Assembly: GCA_039029935.1 (NCBI GenBank)
Contig: JBCCFC010000994.1
Coordinates: forward strand, 1 to 5,226
From: G039029935 sp039029935
GTDB taxonomy: Bacteria > Chloroflexota > Anaerolineae > Caldilineales > Caldilineaceae
DNA length: 5,226 bases
Reading direction: 5' to 3'
Shown: piece after piece, positions 1-5,123 of the stretch
Layout of the letters: each line of letters starts with the position of its first letter
How positions within the stretch are numbered: position 1 is the stretch's first letter
Position numbers and translations under genes: made by a program
The notes under the pieces: model-generated
Seen by the model: only the letters and a program-made list of their open reading frames with translations
What the model was told of the DNA's origin: nothing
Database searches by the model: none

Positions 1-36
1 AAACAAAGAGAAATCTCTCAGGTTTTGGACAGAGAC
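1..36 (+). ncRNA. Glycine riboswitch, 3' end of aptamer (partial)
   Basis: The sequence CTCTCAGG-TTTT-GGACAGAG at about 15-35 matches the conserved 3' end of glycine aptamers, which usually reads CTCTCAGG, a short A-rich linker, then GGACAGAG. The linker here is TTTT instead of the usual A-run. The 5' part of the aptamer, and any second aptamer, lie outside the window. Glycine riboswitches commonly sit upstream of gcvT operons and usually turn them on when glycine is bound. Finding this motif just before gcvT-gcvH-gcvP strongly supports the call. Whether the riboswitch is tandem or single cannot be seen. Confidence 0.85.
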
Positions 37-72
37 AAACGGGTATCGCAACTTGCGCGTACCCGTTTTTTT
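37..72 (+). terminator. Intrinsic terminator of the glycine riboswitch expression platform
   Basis: A hairpin pairs ACGGGTA (39-45) with TACCCGT (60-66), extendable by A37-A38 with T67-T68. A smaller inner stem CGCA/TGCG (47-50 with 54-57) has the loop ACT. A run of seven T follows at 66-72. This is a textbook Rho-independent terminator. It starts within three bases of the aptamer end and lies about 160 bases ahead of the gcvT start, so it most likely serves as the attenuator that the riboswitch controls. No strand shared between the visible aptamer end and the terminator stem is obvious, so the antiterminator partner is probably upstream of the window. Confidence 0.85.
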
Positions 73-82
73 ATTTGGAACA

Positions 83-156
83 GTTGAAGAGTTGAAAGGT
101 TGAAGAGTTGAAAGGTTGAAGAGTTGAAAGGTTGAAGAGTTGAAAGGTTGAAGAGT
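83..156 (+). repeat. 16-nt tandem array upstream of gcvT (4.6 copies)
   Basis: Four identical copies of GTTGAAGAGTTGAAAG occupy 83-98, 99-114, 115-130 and 131-146, followed by 10 bases of a fifth copy to 156. Each unit is made of two related 8-mers, GTTGAAGA and GTTGAAAG. The array lies in the 5' untranslated leader, after the riboswitch terminator and before the gcvT ribosome binding site. Perfect identity between copies points to recent slippage or expansion. The complementary sequence occurs again in front of gcvH. Confidence 0.95.
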
Positions 157-168
157 ACTGTCAACTCA

Positions 169-217
169 TCACTATTCACTGTTCACTATTCACTCTTCAC
201 TATTCACTCTTCACTAT
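169..217 (+). repeat. 7-nt tandem array TCACTNT upstream of gcvT (7 copies)
   Basis: Seven contiguous heptamers of the form TCACT(A/G/C)T run from 169 to 217 in the order TCACTAT, TCACTGT, TCACTAT, TCACTCT, TCACTAT, TCACTCT, TCACTAT. The array stops three bases before the GGAGG of gcvT. Heptanucleotide arrays of this kind resemble the short tandemly repeated sequences described in filamentous cyanobacteria, but the unit sequence is different and no family assignment is made. Confidence 0.93.
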
Positions 218-220
218 TTC

Positions 221-225
221 GGAGG
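221..225 (+). promoter_or_regulatory. Ribosome binding site of gcvT
   Basis: GGAGG lies six bases before the ATG at 232. It decides the gcvT start against the in-frame TTG at 148, which would add 28 residues encoded by the tandem repeats. Confidence 0.9.
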
Positions 226-231
226 TTGCCT

Positions 232-1359
232 ATGGCAGAACAAGAACTAAAACGAACACAGCTTTATGAATGGCATGTGGCGAATGGGGGGCGGATGGTT
301 CCGTTTGCTGGATGGGAGATGCCTGTTCAGTATAAGACTGGGGCGTTGGCCGAGCATCGTGCCACACGTCAGTCAGCGGGGATATTTGACATTGACCATA
401 TGGGACAAATTCGGGTCACAGGACCGGATGCCACAGCCTATCTCAACAGGTTACTAACATGGGACATCAGTGAGATGGGCGACTATGATGCGCACTATGC
501 GCTCATGTGTCGAGAGGATGGTACGATTTTGGATGACACCTTTATCTATCGGCTACCCGATGCATGGTTTGTGGTCGTGAATGCATCCAATCTTGCCAAA
601 AATGTAGCTTGGATGGAGTCGCAGATGGATGTCTTTGATGTCACCGTGACCGATGTCTCGCTGGAGACGTACATGTTGGCATTACAAGGACCTCATGCTA
701 TTGCACTGTTGCAGCAATGCACAGAGACGGATTTGTCCTCAGTGCCAAGATTCACCGCGTTTGAAACGACGCTGACATGCCAAGATACACAGACACAGGC
801 GTTGGTTGGGCGCACAGGCTACACAGGGGAGGATGGCGTTGAATTGTTCTTTCCTGCCAAAGATGCGCTTGGTGTGTGGGAAGGCATTCTGGCAACAGGT
901 GCGGCTGCGGGCATTGAGGTAACACCAGTTGGGTTGGCGGCTCGTGATAGCTTACGCTTTGAGCCAGGCTTCCCGCTCTATGGTCATGAAATCGACGACG
1001 ACATTACACCGATTGAAGCGCGACTGAATTGGGCATGTCGCTTTGATAGCGACTTTATTGGCAAGGAGCGGTTGCTTGCACAGAAGGCCAATGGTGTTGA
1101 TAAAAAATTAATTGCCTTCAAATTAACAGACAAAGGTGTGCCACGCCAAGATTACGCCATTCTGAATGAAGACGGTGATGAAATTGGCAAAGTGGTCACG
1201 GGTATGTATGCGCCCAGCGTTGACCTCTATTGTGGGCATGGCTTTGTGCCGCCCGCCTATGCCAAACGTGGCACAAACCTACAAATTGCCATTCGCAAAA
1301 AGAATAAATCAGCGGTGGTTGTACGCCGCCCGTTTTATAAACCAGCTTATAAGGTGTAG
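232..1359 (+). CDS. gcvT: Glycine cleavage system T-protein (aminomethyltransferase)
   Basis: GcvT takes the aminomethyl group carried on the lipoyl arm of GcvH, transfers the carbon to tetrahydrofolate to give 5,10-methylene-THF, and releases ammonia; it acts in the cytoplasm. The protein is 375 residues, normal for the family. Seen motifs: GWEMPVQY at 27-34, EHRATR at 41-46, FDIDHMG at 52-58, the acidic LDD at 100-102 (D101 matches the catalytic Asp of the family), VVVNASN at 114-120, TGYTGEDG at 195-202, ARDSLR at 237-242, PLYGHE at 248-253, and a C-terminal barrel domain from about 280 ending in PFYK. The family's usual DISHMG or DVSHMG reads DIDHMG here, and VTSG near the C-terminus reads VVTG. 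The start is the ATG with GGAGG six bases upstream. The TAG stop falls within the first unit of a downstream 8-nt repeat array. It is the first gene of the riboswitch-controlled operon. Confidence 0.97.
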   Translation: MAEQELKRTQLYEWHVANGGRMVPFAGWEMPVQYKTGALAEHRATRQSAGIFDIDHMGQIRVTGPDATAYLNRLLTWDISEMGDYDAHYALMCREDGTILDDTFIYRLPDAWFVVVNASNLAKNVAWMESQMDVFDVTVTDVSLETYMLALQGPHAIALLQQCTETDLSSVPRFTAFETTLTCQDTQTQALVGRTGYTGEDGVELFFPAKDALGVWEGILATGAAAGIEVTPVGLAARDSLRFEPGFPLYGHEIDDDITPIEARLNWACRFDSDFIGKERLLAQKANGVDKKLIAFKLTDKGVPRQDYAILNEDGDEIGKVVTGMYAPSVDLYCGHGFVPPAYAKRGTNLQIAIRKKNKSAVVVRRPFYKPAYKV

Positions 1360-1447
1360 GGGTGTGATGGTGTAGGGGTGTGATGGTGTAGGGGTGTGAT
1401 AGTGTAGGGGTGTGATGGTGTGATGGTGTGATAGTGTGATAGTGTGA
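1354..1447 (+). repeat. 8-nt tandem array GTGTRRKR at the gcvT stop codon
   Basis: Eleven contiguous octamers run from 1354 to 1441 and a partial twelfth follows. Units are GTGTAGGG or GTGTGATG/GTGTGATA. The first eight alternate GTGTAGGG with GTGTGAT(G/A), then the array continues with GTGTGAT units only, so a 16-nt higher-order period gives way to a simple 8-nt one. The TAG in the first unit is the gcvT stop codon, so the array overlaps the last codons of gcvT. It fills the first part of the 168-nt gap between gcvT and gcvH. Confidence 0.95.
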
Positions 1448-1453
1448 ACAATC

Positions 1454-1510
1454 CACTTCCTACTTCCCACTTCCCACTTTCCACTCTTCAACCTTTCAAC
1501 CCTTCAACTT
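1454..1510 (+). repeat. Pyrimidine-rich 7-nt and 8-nt units upstream of gcvH
   Basis: Five heptamers (CACTTCC, TACTTCC, CACTTCC, CACTTTC, CACTCTT) run from 1454 to 1488. They overlap three octamers, TTCAACCT, TTCAACCC and TTCAACTT, at 1487-1510. The octamers are the reverse complement of the GTTGAA-type units found before gcvT. The stretch ends four T before the AAGGAG of gcvH. No hairpin plus T-run strong enough to be called a terminator is seen between gcvT and gcvH. Confidence 0.85.
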
Positions 1511-1514
1511 TTTT

Positions 1515-1520
1515 AAGGAG
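1515..1520 (+). promoter_or_regulatory. Ribosome binding site of gcvH
   Basis: AAGGAG lies seven bases before the ATG at 1528. It selects this start over the in-frame GTG at 1444, which would add 28 repeat-encoded residues that do not resemble GcvH. Confidence 0.9.
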
Positions 1521-1527
1521 AAAAATC

Positions 1528-1911
1528 ATGAGTTTTGACAAAAATGCAAAATATAGCAAAGAACATGAGTGGGTTCGTCCAACAGAGGATGAGGGCATTT
1601 ACATTTGTGGCATCAGCGACCATGCACAGGAAGCATTGGGTGACGTGGTCTATGTGGAGTTGCCAGAGGTGGGTGAGTCGTTTGCACAAGACGATGAGTT
1701 TGGGACAGTTGAGTCGGTGAAAGCCGTCAGCGAACTGTTTATTCCGATGTCGGGCGAGATTACTGAGGTGAATGATATGCTGGAGGATGCACCGGAGCTG
1801 GTCAATGATTCACCATATGGGGATGGGTGGATCATCAAATTCCGTGCAGGCGACGCTGGCGAATGGGATTCGCTGTTATCGCCAGATGCATATGCCGAGT
1901 TTATCGGATAG
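1528..1911 (+). CDS. gcvH: Glycine cleavage system H-protein (lipoyl carrier)
   Basis: GcvH is the small cytoplasmic carrier whose lipoyl-lysine arm shuttles the aminomethyl group from GcvP to GcvT and is then reoxidised by the L-protein. The protein is 127 residues, typical for the family. Seen motifs: YSKEHEWV at 9-16, GISDHAQEALGD at 28-39, YVELPEVG at 42-49, the lipoylation site VESVKAVSE at 61-69 with K65 as the modified lysine, PMSGEITEVN at 73-82, LVNDSPYGDGW at 91-101, and a C-terminal helix ending in YAEFIG. All expected elements are present, so it should be functional if lipoylated. It is separated from gcvT by 168 nt of repeats but only 8 nt from gcvP. It is probably on the same transcript as both neighbours. 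Confidence 0.97.
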   Translation: MSFDKNAKYSKEHEWVRPTEDEGIYICGISDHAQEALGDVVYVELPEVGESFAQDDEFGTVESVKAVSELFIPMSGEITEVNDMLEDAPELVNDSPYGDGWIIKFRAGDAGEWDSLLSPDAYAEFIG

Positions 1912-1919
1912 GAGCCATC

Positions 1920-4826
1920 ATGAACAATTTGGAGCTACTTGGGGCGCTCGATGGATTTGAACATCGTCATATAGGTCCCAGTCATGATGAATTAGGGCAG
2001 ATGCTAACAACGGTTGGAGTGGACTCTCTGGATGCGCTGATGGATGCGACCATCCCTGCGTCGATTCGGCTGGATGGCCGTCTCAATTTGCCGGATGCGC
2101 GCAGCGAATCAGAGGTGCTGGCCGAGCTACGTAGCTTGGCAGAGCAAAACAGCGTCTATCGCTCCTTTATTGGCATGGGCTATTCGGACTGCTTGACGCC
2201 ACCCGTCATCCAGCGCAACATTCTGGAGAATCCAGGCTGGTATACGGCCTATACACCCTATCAAGCGGAGATTGCACAGGGGCGCATGGAGGCACTGCTT
2301 AATTTCCAGACAATGGTCTGCGATCTGACAGGGCTAGACATTGCCAATGCGTCCATGCTTGATGAGGGAACTTCGGCAGCCGAGGCAATGGTCATCTGCA
2401 AACGTGCGCAAAAACGCTCATCCAAGGCCAATGTCTTTTTCGTTTCTGAACAGTGTCACCCGCAGACAATTGATGTTGTGCGTACCCGTGCCGAACCATT
2501 GGGCTATGAGCTGATGATTGGCAACCATGAAGACTATGACTTCAGTCAAGCAACTTTTGGTGTTCTGCTCCAATACCCCACGACTGAGGGTGATATTTTA
2601 GACTACACAGATTTCTGTGCCAAGGCGCATGAGCACAATGCCCTTGTCGTCGTTGCAGCAGACTTATTGGCATTGACATTGCTGCGTCCGCCAGGTGAAT
2701 TTGGCGCAGACATCGCGGTGGGTAATACACAACGCTTCGGGGTCTCGCTGGGCTATGGCGGGCCTCATGCTGCCTATATGGCCGTGATTGACAAGCATAA
2801 ACGATTATTACCGGGACGGCTGGTCGGTGTATCAGTCGATGCCAACGGCGAACCCGCCATGCGCTTAACCTTACAGGCACGAGAGCAACACATCCGGCGT
2901 GACAAGGCGACGAGCAATATCTGCACTGCACAGGTGCTGTTGGCTGTGATGGCGTCGATGTATGCAGTCTATCACGGTCCTGATGGCCTCAAGCGTATTG
3001 CCCAGCGCGTGCGTCTGTTGACCAGTCTGCTGGCACAGGTGTTGACAGATGCGGGATATGAGTTGGGTTGGCACGCCACCTTTGATACGCTCAAAATTGC
3101 ACAAGGGCAAGGCCCGCAGCCTCTAGCTGATGTGTTCACCAATGCCGAGGCCAATGGCGTCAATCTGCGGCTATATACAGATGGAGCAGACATAGATGGA
3201 GCAGACACAGATGGGGCAGATGAAGCAGTGGGTGTTTCGCTGGATGAAACGACAACATTGGCGGATTTAGACACGCTGGCACAGCTTTTTGGGTGTGTGG
3301 TGACATCTGAAACATGGAGAACTCTGGCAAGCCAGGCTACTATTGACTACACGAAGTCACATCAGCGAACCAGCGACTATCTCACCCATCCCAGTTTCAA
3401 CAGCTATCATTCAGAGACAGAAATGTTGCGCTACATGCATCGTCTACAGGCCAAGGATTTGTCATTGACGCACTCGATGATCCCGTTGGGGTCCTGCACC
3501 ATGAAGCTTAACGCGACCACCGAGATGTTGCCTGTCACTTGGCCGGAATTTGGGGCAATTCATCCTTTTGCACCGTTGCGCCAGACACAGGGCTATCAGC
3601 AACTCTTTGCCAATTTAGAGGCGTGGCTGGCAGAGATCACGGGGTTTGCTGCCATCTCACTTCAACCCAACGCGGGGTCACAGGGTGAGTATGCAGGGTT
3701 GATGGCGATTCGTGGCTATCACAAATCACGTGGTGACACGACACGCACGACCTGTCTGATTCCAAGCTCGGCACATGGGACCAACCCCGCCAGCGCGGTG
3801 ATGGCAGGCATGGACGTTGTGGTCGTTGCCTGTGATGATGAAGGCAATGTCGATATGGGTGATCTGCGCGCAAAAGTAGACAAGCACAATGAAACGTTGG
3901 CTGCATTGATGGTGACATACCCTTCAACACATGGCGTCTTTGAGGAAAGCATTGTCGAAATTTGTCAGCTCATCCATGATGCGGGTGGTCAGGTCTATAT
4001 GGATGGGGCCAACATGAATGCACAGGTGGGGCTGTGTCGCCCCGGTGATTTTGGCGCCGATGTCTGCCATCTCAATCTGCATAAAACCTTCTGCATTCCA
4101 CATGGTGGTGGCGGTCCTGGCATGGGCCCCATCGGTGTGGCAGCGCACCTCGCGCCCTTTCTGCCCGGCCATGCCGTTGTAGATATGGCACAGCAAGAGA
4201 CAGCGGTGTCGGCGGCACCTTGGGGCAGTGCCAGCATCCTGCCCATCTCCTACGCCTATATCCGTATGATGGGCGTGTCCGGCTTGACAGAGGCCACCAA
4301 GGTCGCCATTCTCAACGCCAACTACATTGCCAATCGGTTAGAGCCATATTATCCAGTTCTCTATCAAGGACGCAATGGATTTGTAGCACATGAATGCATC
4401 GTTGATCTGCGCGGTTTCAAAGAACATGCGGAGGTTGATGATGTTGCCAAACGGCTGATCGACTATGGCTTCCATGCACCCACTGTCCACTGGCCTGTAG
4501 CAGGGACGATGATGATTGAACCAACCGAGTCCGAATCCAAAGCTGAGTTGGATCGCTTCTGTGACGCCATGATTGCCATTCATAGTGAGATTATGGCAAT
4601 TGCCAATGGTGAAGCCGATGCTGTCGATAACGCGCTCAAGAATGCGCCGCATACCGCCGCCACAATTACAGGTGAGTGGGGTCGCGCCTATGCGCGTGAG
4701 CAAGCGGCATTCCCTGCGCCCTGGGTGAAAGCCGCCAAATTCTGGCCTGCGGTTGGGCGGGTGGATAATGCCTATGGGGATCGGAATCTGGTGTGTACGT
4801 GCCCACCGTTGGAGGACTATGCGTAA
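1920..4826 (+). CDS. gcvP: Glycine dehydrogenase (decarboxylating), P-protein, fused two-domain form
   Basis: GcvP is the PLP enzyme that decarboxylates glycine and loads the remaining aminomethyl group onto lipoyl-GcvH. The protein is 968 residues, usual for the one-chain form, in which the halves called GcvPA and GcvPB in other bacteria are fused. N-terminal half: RHIGP at 16-20, YTAYTPYQAEI at 108-118, LDEGTSAAEAM at 147-157, GYGGPHAAY at 278-286, and REQHIRRDKATSNICTAQ at 321-338. C-terminal half: HSMIPLGSCTMKLNA at 518-532, SSAHGTNPASA at 616-626, and NLHK at 719-722 before TFCIPHGGGGPG. K722 is the PLP lysine by family comparison. The ATG start at 1920 has GGAG at 1911-1914, which touches the gcvH stop, suggesting translational coupling. 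A 15-nt in-frame triplication lengthens the loop at 421-434. The C-terminus (AYGDRNLVC and PPLEDYA) is normal. Confidence 0.97.
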   Translation: MNNLELLGALDGFEHRHIGPSHDELGQMLTTVGVDSLDALMDATIPASIRLDGRLNLPDARSESEVLAELRSLAEQNSVYRSFIGMGYSDCLTPPVIQRNILENPGWYTAYTPYQAEIAQGRMEALLNFQTMVCDLTGLDIANASMLDEGTSAAEAMVICKRAQKRSSKANVFFVSEQCHPQTIDVVRTRAEPLGYELMIGNHEDYDFSQATFGVLLQYPTTEGDILDYTDFCAKAHEHNALVVVAADLLALTLLRPPGEFGADIAVGNTQRFGVSLGYGGPHAAYMAVIDKHKRLLPGRLVGVSVDANGEPAMRLTLQAREQHIRRDKATSNICTAQVLLAVMASMYAVYHGPDGLKRIAQRVRLLTSLLAQVLTDAGYELGWHATFDTLKIAQGQGPQPLADVFTNAEANGVNLRLYTDGADIDGADTDGADEAVGVSLDETTTLADLDTLAQLFGCVVTSETWRTLASQATIDYTKSHQRTSDYLTHPSFNSYHSETEMLRYMHRLQAKDLSLTHSMIPLGSCTMKLNATTEMLPVTWPEFGAIHPFAPLRQTQGYQQLFANLEAWLAEITGFAAISLQPNAGSQGEYAGLMAIRGYHKSRGDTTRTTCLIPSSAHGTNPASAVMAGMDVVVVACDDEGNVDMGDLRAKVDKHNETLAALMVTYPSTHGVFEESIVEICQLIHDAGGQVYMDGANMNAQVGLCRPGDFGADVCHLNLHKTFCIPHGGGGPGMGPIGVAAHLAPFLPGHAVVDMAQQETAVSAAPWGSASILPISYAYIRMMGVSGLTEATKVAILNANYIANRLEPYYPVLYQGRNGFVAHECIVDLRGFKEHAEVDDVAKRLIDYGFHAPTVHWPVAGTMMIEPTESESKAELDRFCDAMIAIHSEIMAIANGEADAVDNALKNAPHTAATITGEWGRAYAREQAAFPAPWVKAAKFWPAVGRVDNAYGDRNLVCTCPPLEDYA
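3179..3223 (+). repeat. In-frame 15-nt triplication inside gcvP
   Basis: Three adjacent 15-nt units (3179-3193, 3194-3208, 3209-3223) read AGATGGAGCAGACAT, AGATGGAGCAGACAC and AGATGGGGCAGATGA. They encode DGAD three times, separated by I and T (residues 421-434). The acidic stretch lies between NLRLY and VGVSLDETTT, a place where GcvP relatives normally have a short surface loop joining the two halves of the protein. The frame is kept and the flanking motifs are intact. Confidence 0.85.
4811..4815 (+). promoter_or_regulatory. Ribosome binding site inside the gcvP 3' end
   Basis: GGAGG sits ten bases before the ATG at 4826, inside the last gcvP codons. It supports translation of the small downstream ORF from this ATG. 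Confidence 0.6.
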
Positions 4827-5005
4827 TGTGCAGCAAACCAACTGCAGTTATTATTTCAGCGGAAGAGTGGAGTCGATTGGCAAATGAGTTGACACAATTG
4901 TACCACCAAGAATGGTGTGATCGGGTCTCAAAGGAGATGGATACTGATCCATCAACACAAATTCGTATCGACTCTAAGGAAGAATGGTTACAATTTCATG
5001 AGTAA
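4826..5005 (+). CDS. Small Phd/YefM antitoxin-like protein, N-terminally truncated (59 aa)
   Basis: This 59-residue ORF starts at an ATG that overlaps the gcvP stop (TAATG), with GGAGG ten bases upstream, so it looks translationally coupled to gcvP. Its first 20 residues, containing KPTAVIISAEEWSRL, match the mid-protein signature of Phd/YefM type II antitoxins (a G/K-x-x-A-V-L-I-S-x-E-E-Y/W pattern followed by a helix). The remaining acidic helix-rich part, ending KEEWLQFHE, resembles the toxin-binding tail of such antitoxins. The usual 35-45 residue N-terminal DNA-binding part is absent: the frame upstream is the overlapping end of gcvP and does not supply it. No toxin gene follows; a tRNA does. 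It may be a decayed antitoxin captured behind gcvP, or a short functional protein. The antitoxin match is by eye from pattern only. Confidence 0.6.
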   Translation: MCSKPTAVIISAEEWSRLANELTQLYHQEWCDRVSKEMDTDPSTQIRIDSKEEWLQFHE

Positions 5006-5039
5006 ATACCAATAAATCGCATTTTCAAACAAATATCAA

Positions 5040-5068
5040 TTGACAGAATTTATTTGTTCTGCTATAAT
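5040..5068 (+). promoter_or_regulatory. Consensus sigma-70 promoter of the tRNA-Leu gene
   Basis: A perfect -35 box TTGACA (5040-5045) and a perfect -10 box TATAAT (5063-5068) are separated by exactly 17 bases. The start of transcription is expected near 5075, about six bases before the tRNA. Such a full match to consensus is typical of strong stable-RNA promoters. The surrounding 5006-5080 stretch is AT-rich and holds no other gene. Confidence 0.9.
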
Positions 5069-5080
5069 AGATATCTACAC

Positions 5081-5123
5081 GGGTCGGTGGCGGAATGGCA
5101 GACGCAGTGGACTTAAAATCCAC
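5081..5123 (+). tRNA. tRNA-Leu(UAA), 5' half only; 3' half not found in the window
   Basis: The 5' acceptor strand is GGGTCGG (5081-5087), then TG, D-stem GCG (5090-5092), D-loop GAATGGCAGA, D-stem CGC (5103-5105), A, anticodon stem GTGGA (5107-5111), loop CTTAAAA (5112-5118) and TCCAC (5119-5123). The anticodon TAA at 5114-5116 reads UUA leucine. The D-arm GGCGGAATGGCAGACGCA is typical of bacterial tRNA-Leu. After 5123 the sequence CGGGGGAAC could begin a long variable arm, but no T-arm (G-TTCRA-C inside a five-base stem) and no 3' acceptor strand CCGACCC is found up to 5226. The gene is therefore either interrupted by an insert or intron, with its 3' part beyond the window, or it is a truncated copy. 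Its strong promoter argues against long-standing decay. Confidence 0.8.

Noticed and set aside
83..217. A CRISPR array in the gcvT leader.
   Set aside because: The 16-nt and 7-nt units are contiguous with no spacers, so this is simple tandem repetition.
148..231. A 28-codon in-frame N-terminal extension of GcvT starting at TTG 148.
   Set aside because: It is encoded by the tandem repeats, has no ribosome binding site, and does not resemble GcvT. The ATG at 232 has GGAGG six bases upstream and gives the normal family length.
1354..1510. A separate promoter or terminator between gcvT and gcvH.
   Set aside because: No -35/-10 pair with good spacing and no GC hairpin plus T-run is visible; the gap is filled by repeats. 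The TTTTTT at 1509-1514 has no stem of its own in front.
1444..1527. A 28-codon in-frame N-terminal extension of GcvH starting at GTG 1444.
   Set aside because: It is also repeat-encoded, and AAGGAG before ATG 1528 gives a standard 127-residue GcvH. That both extensions are 28 codons appears to be coincidence.
1827..1919. A 31-codon upstream extension of GcvP overlapping gcvH in another frame.
   Set aside because: The residues are out-of-frame gcvH sequence without GcvP similarity. ATG 1920 with GGAG and the normal start of the protein fit better.
2542..4841. Several long minus-strand open frames inside gcvP.
   Set aside because: They mirror the codon pattern of gcvP, have no ribosome binding sites, and show no recognisable domains.
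5112..5118. A canonical group I intron between U34 and A35 of tRNA-Leu.
   Set aside because: The loop CTTAAAA is flanked by a perfect five-base stem GTGGA/TCCAC, so the anticodon arm is contiguous and not split.
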